This document shows, piece after piece, positions 44,246 to 45,272 of a stretch of DNA of 45,272 bases (position 1 is its first letter; each line of letters starts with the position of its first letter). Location: the NCBI GenBank assembly GCA_018242145.1, contig JAFECN010000115.1, positions 1-45,272 on the forward strand. The letters are read 5' to 3'. The position numbers and the translations under genes were made by a program. A model generated the notes under the pieces. It did not search any database and had not been told where the DNA came from. It saw only the letters and a list, made by a program, of their open reading frames with translations. The stretch is from Pseudomonadota bacterium. GTDB taxonomy: Bacteria; Pseudomonadota; Alphaproteobacteria; Micropepsales; Micropepsaceae.

Positions 44246-45007
44246 ATGCATCCTTTCGCGCGCGTCCTGAAAAGCCGCATCGCCGCTTTCGCGGGCGATC
44301 ACCGCACGCTCACGCAGACAGGCCCCGGCGTGGCGGGCTCGCTTGTGCTGCACGGCGCCGTGCTGCTTCTGCTTTTGCTGCTGTTCCTGCATGGCGCGGA
44401 AAAGATCGCGGGCAAGCAGCCGCCCTTCGTTCCGATCGATGTCGTGCAGTTGGGCGATGAAACCACCGCGCCGCCCGCGCCGAACCATGCGCCGGTGCCG
44501 CGGCAGAAAGCCATGAAAGGCCCCGCCGCCGCGCCGAAGCCGGAAGCCTATGCACCCAATCGGACGAAAGCGCCGAAGGACGAGCTGGAAGTCCAGCTCA
44601 AGAATCTCGCAAAGCTGCGCCAGCCCGACAGCGATTTGAAGATCGAGAACGGCGCGTCCGACGATACTACAACGACAAACGGCGCTGCGCCCGGCACGGC
44701 GACGGCCTATAGCGTGCGCGACTATATCCGCGCGCAGATCCTGCGCCGCTGGGTGTTCGACTTCTCGACGCTCGGCGACCGCAATATCGTCATTCCCTTG
44801 CGCGTTTCGCTCACCGGCAAGGGCGTGGTGATCGTGGCGGAGATCACAGACCGGCGCCGCTATGTCACGGACAAGCTGTTTCGCGAGGTGGCGTTGTCTG
44901 CGCGCAATGCCGTGCTGCTCTCCGCGCCGTTCAAGCTTCCCGCCGGCGCGCCGAAAGACGGAATCGATTTCACCCTCGAACTCAACCCGCGCGACACGCT
45001 GCGCTAA
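44246..45007 (+). CDS. TonB/TolA-like periplasm-spanning protein
   Basis: A 253-residue protein with a short cytoplasmic N-terminus, one membrane helix (about residues 28-50, GVAGSLVLHGAVLLLLLLLFLHG), the PIDVVQLGDE segment, a Pro/Ala/Lys-rich periplasmic linker (70-140) and a C-terminal domain (about 155-250) with YIRAQILRRWVFD and VIPLRVSLTGKGVVIVAEI, resembling TonB/TolA C-termini. It has no exbBD or tolQR neighbours. It is divergent from the lipoprotein/TpsB operon with a 246-base spacer. It could serve TolA or TonB duties or be a stand-alone relative. Confidence 0.65.
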   Translation: MHPFARVLKSRIAAFAGDHRTLTQTGPGVAGSLVLHGAVLLLLLLLFLHGAEKIAGKQPPFVPIDVVQLGDETTAPPAPNHAPVPRQKAMKGPAAAPKPEAYAPNRTKAPKDELEVQLKNLAKLRQPDSDLKIENGASDDTTTTNGAAPGTATAYSVRDYIRAQILRRWVFDFSTLGDRNIVIPLRVSLTGKGVVIVAEITDRRRYVTDKLFREVALSARNAVLLSAPFKLPAGAPKDGIDFTLELNPRDTLR

Positions 45008-45010
45008 GTT

Positions 45011-45057
45011 TTCCTCCCCCGTTACCGGGGAAGGTGGCGCGAGAGCGCCGAAGGGGG
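45011..45057. repeat. short intergenic palindromic repeat
   Basis: A CCTCCCCCGTTACCGGGG stretch followed by AAGGTGGCGCGAGAGCGCC and GAAGGGGG: nested inverted repeats (CCCC/GGGG and GGCGC/GCGCC) of the type repeated in many alphaproteobacterial genomes. It lies between convergent stop codons and may act as terminator for both genes. Only one copy in this window. Confidence 0.55.
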
Positions 45058-45058
45058 T

Positions 45059-45272
45059 TTACGGCAGATCGCGCGCGACGCGAAAACCGGCGAGGCTCGA
45101 ATAATCGAATTCGCCGCCATTGTGCGATGAGCCGCTGCGCGTGGCGGAGCGGATGAAGATCGGCGTGTTGTCCCAGGAACCGCCGCGGATGACATGTTTG
45201 GTGCAATCGCCGCCGCTCGTCCAGGCACTGCCGTCTTTCGGAGCGCCGACGTAAGACGGATGCCAGCAATCC
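45059..45272 (-). CDS. formylglycine-generating-enzyme (SUMF1/FGE-sulfatase) family protein, C-terminal end
   Basis: Only the last 70 or so codons are in the window, running off its right end. The reverse-strand frame reads DCWHPSYVGAPKDGSAW, TKHVIRGGSWDNTPIFIRSA and SSLAGFRVARDLP then stop. The RGGSW...R.A.R and GFR.AR pattern is the hallmark of the SUMF1 C-terminus. The family converts Cys to formylglycine in sulfatases or, in many bacteria, serves other roles such as ergothioneine synthesis or unknown ones; this cannot be decided from the tail. Confidence 0.85.
   Translation of the reverse strand, partial: DCWHPSYVGAPKDGSAWTSGGDCTKHVIRGGSWDNTPIFIRSATRSGSSHNGGEFDYSSLAGFRVARDLP

Overview
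The window is a dense, high-GC stretch of a bacterial chromosome and reads as core alphaproteobacterial DNA. The evidence is gene order: ppsR / hemE with the heme genes and rho on one side and maf-aroE-coaE-dnaQ on the other, then mnmE-mnmG-rsmG-parA-parB. In Caulobacter and Rickettsia the ppsR-like gene (RP001 type) and hemE flank the replication origin, and the mnmG-rsmG-parAB block lies near it. The window therefore probably carries the replication origin (3354-3603) and, about 15-17 kb away, two centromere-like parS sites (18895-18910 and 20845-20860). The order cannot be fixed from sequence alone; the gene mix (S10 peptidases, HemJ, DUF6489, DUF2914) would fit a Rhizomicrobium/Micropepsaceae-like lineage, but that is only a guess.

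Layout. 1-3353 (minus): a tightly overlapping operon ppsR-maf-aroE-coaE followed by dnaQ (cut by the window edge). 3354-3603: putative oriC. 3604-7597 (plus): hemE-hemH-hemJ, a C-rich leader, then rho. 7611-15081: mixed accessory genes: two alpha/beta hydrolases, a VapBC toxin-antitoxin pair, a P-loop kinase, a YqhA-type membrane protein, a PhnZ-like HD protein, a quinone oxidoreductase, a DUF2914 membrane protein and a dienelactone hydrolase. 15148-17208: a YyaL-type thioredoxin-domain protein. 17317-23152 (plus): DUF6489, mnmE, mnmG, rsmG, parA, parB (tRNA/rRNA modification plus chromosome partition). 23194-25395 (minus): hisH-hisA with two small membrane-protein genes, then a wrecked MntA-HepT module. 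25696-32593: lepA, a methyltransferase, and rpmI-rplT-pheS-pheT. 32749-35073 (plus): VanZ-like, mscL, a secreted protein, and the methionine sulfoxide repair pair msrB and fRMsr. 35128-37164 (minus): a small exported helical protein, a histone-H1-like protein, an MFS permease. 37236-40586 (minus): two tandem S10 serine carboxypeptidase-like enzymes. 40784-43999 (minus): a low-complexity repeat lipoprotein followed by a TpsB (ShlB/FhaC) outer-membrane transporter. 44246-45272: a TonB/TolA-like protein and the end of a formylglycine-generating-enzyme-like gene.

No tRNA, rRNA, CRISPR array, insertion sequence or prophage was seen. Non-coding structure includes two members of a palindromic GTCAT...ATGAC repeat family (one with perfect 29-bp terminal inverted repeats between rplT and pheS), a third intergenic repeat at 45011-45057, several stem-loop terminators, and two promoters with the same TTGCAA-16-TATATR layout in front of rho and rpmI.

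The least understood part is the lipoprotein/TpsB pair at 40784-43999: it has the arrangement of a two-partner secretion system, but the candidate partner is a lipoprotein with a Gly/Ser/Asn linker and 42-residue Ala/Val/Thr repeats instead of a haemagglutinin-type beta-helix. No intergenic stretch exceeds 300 bases.
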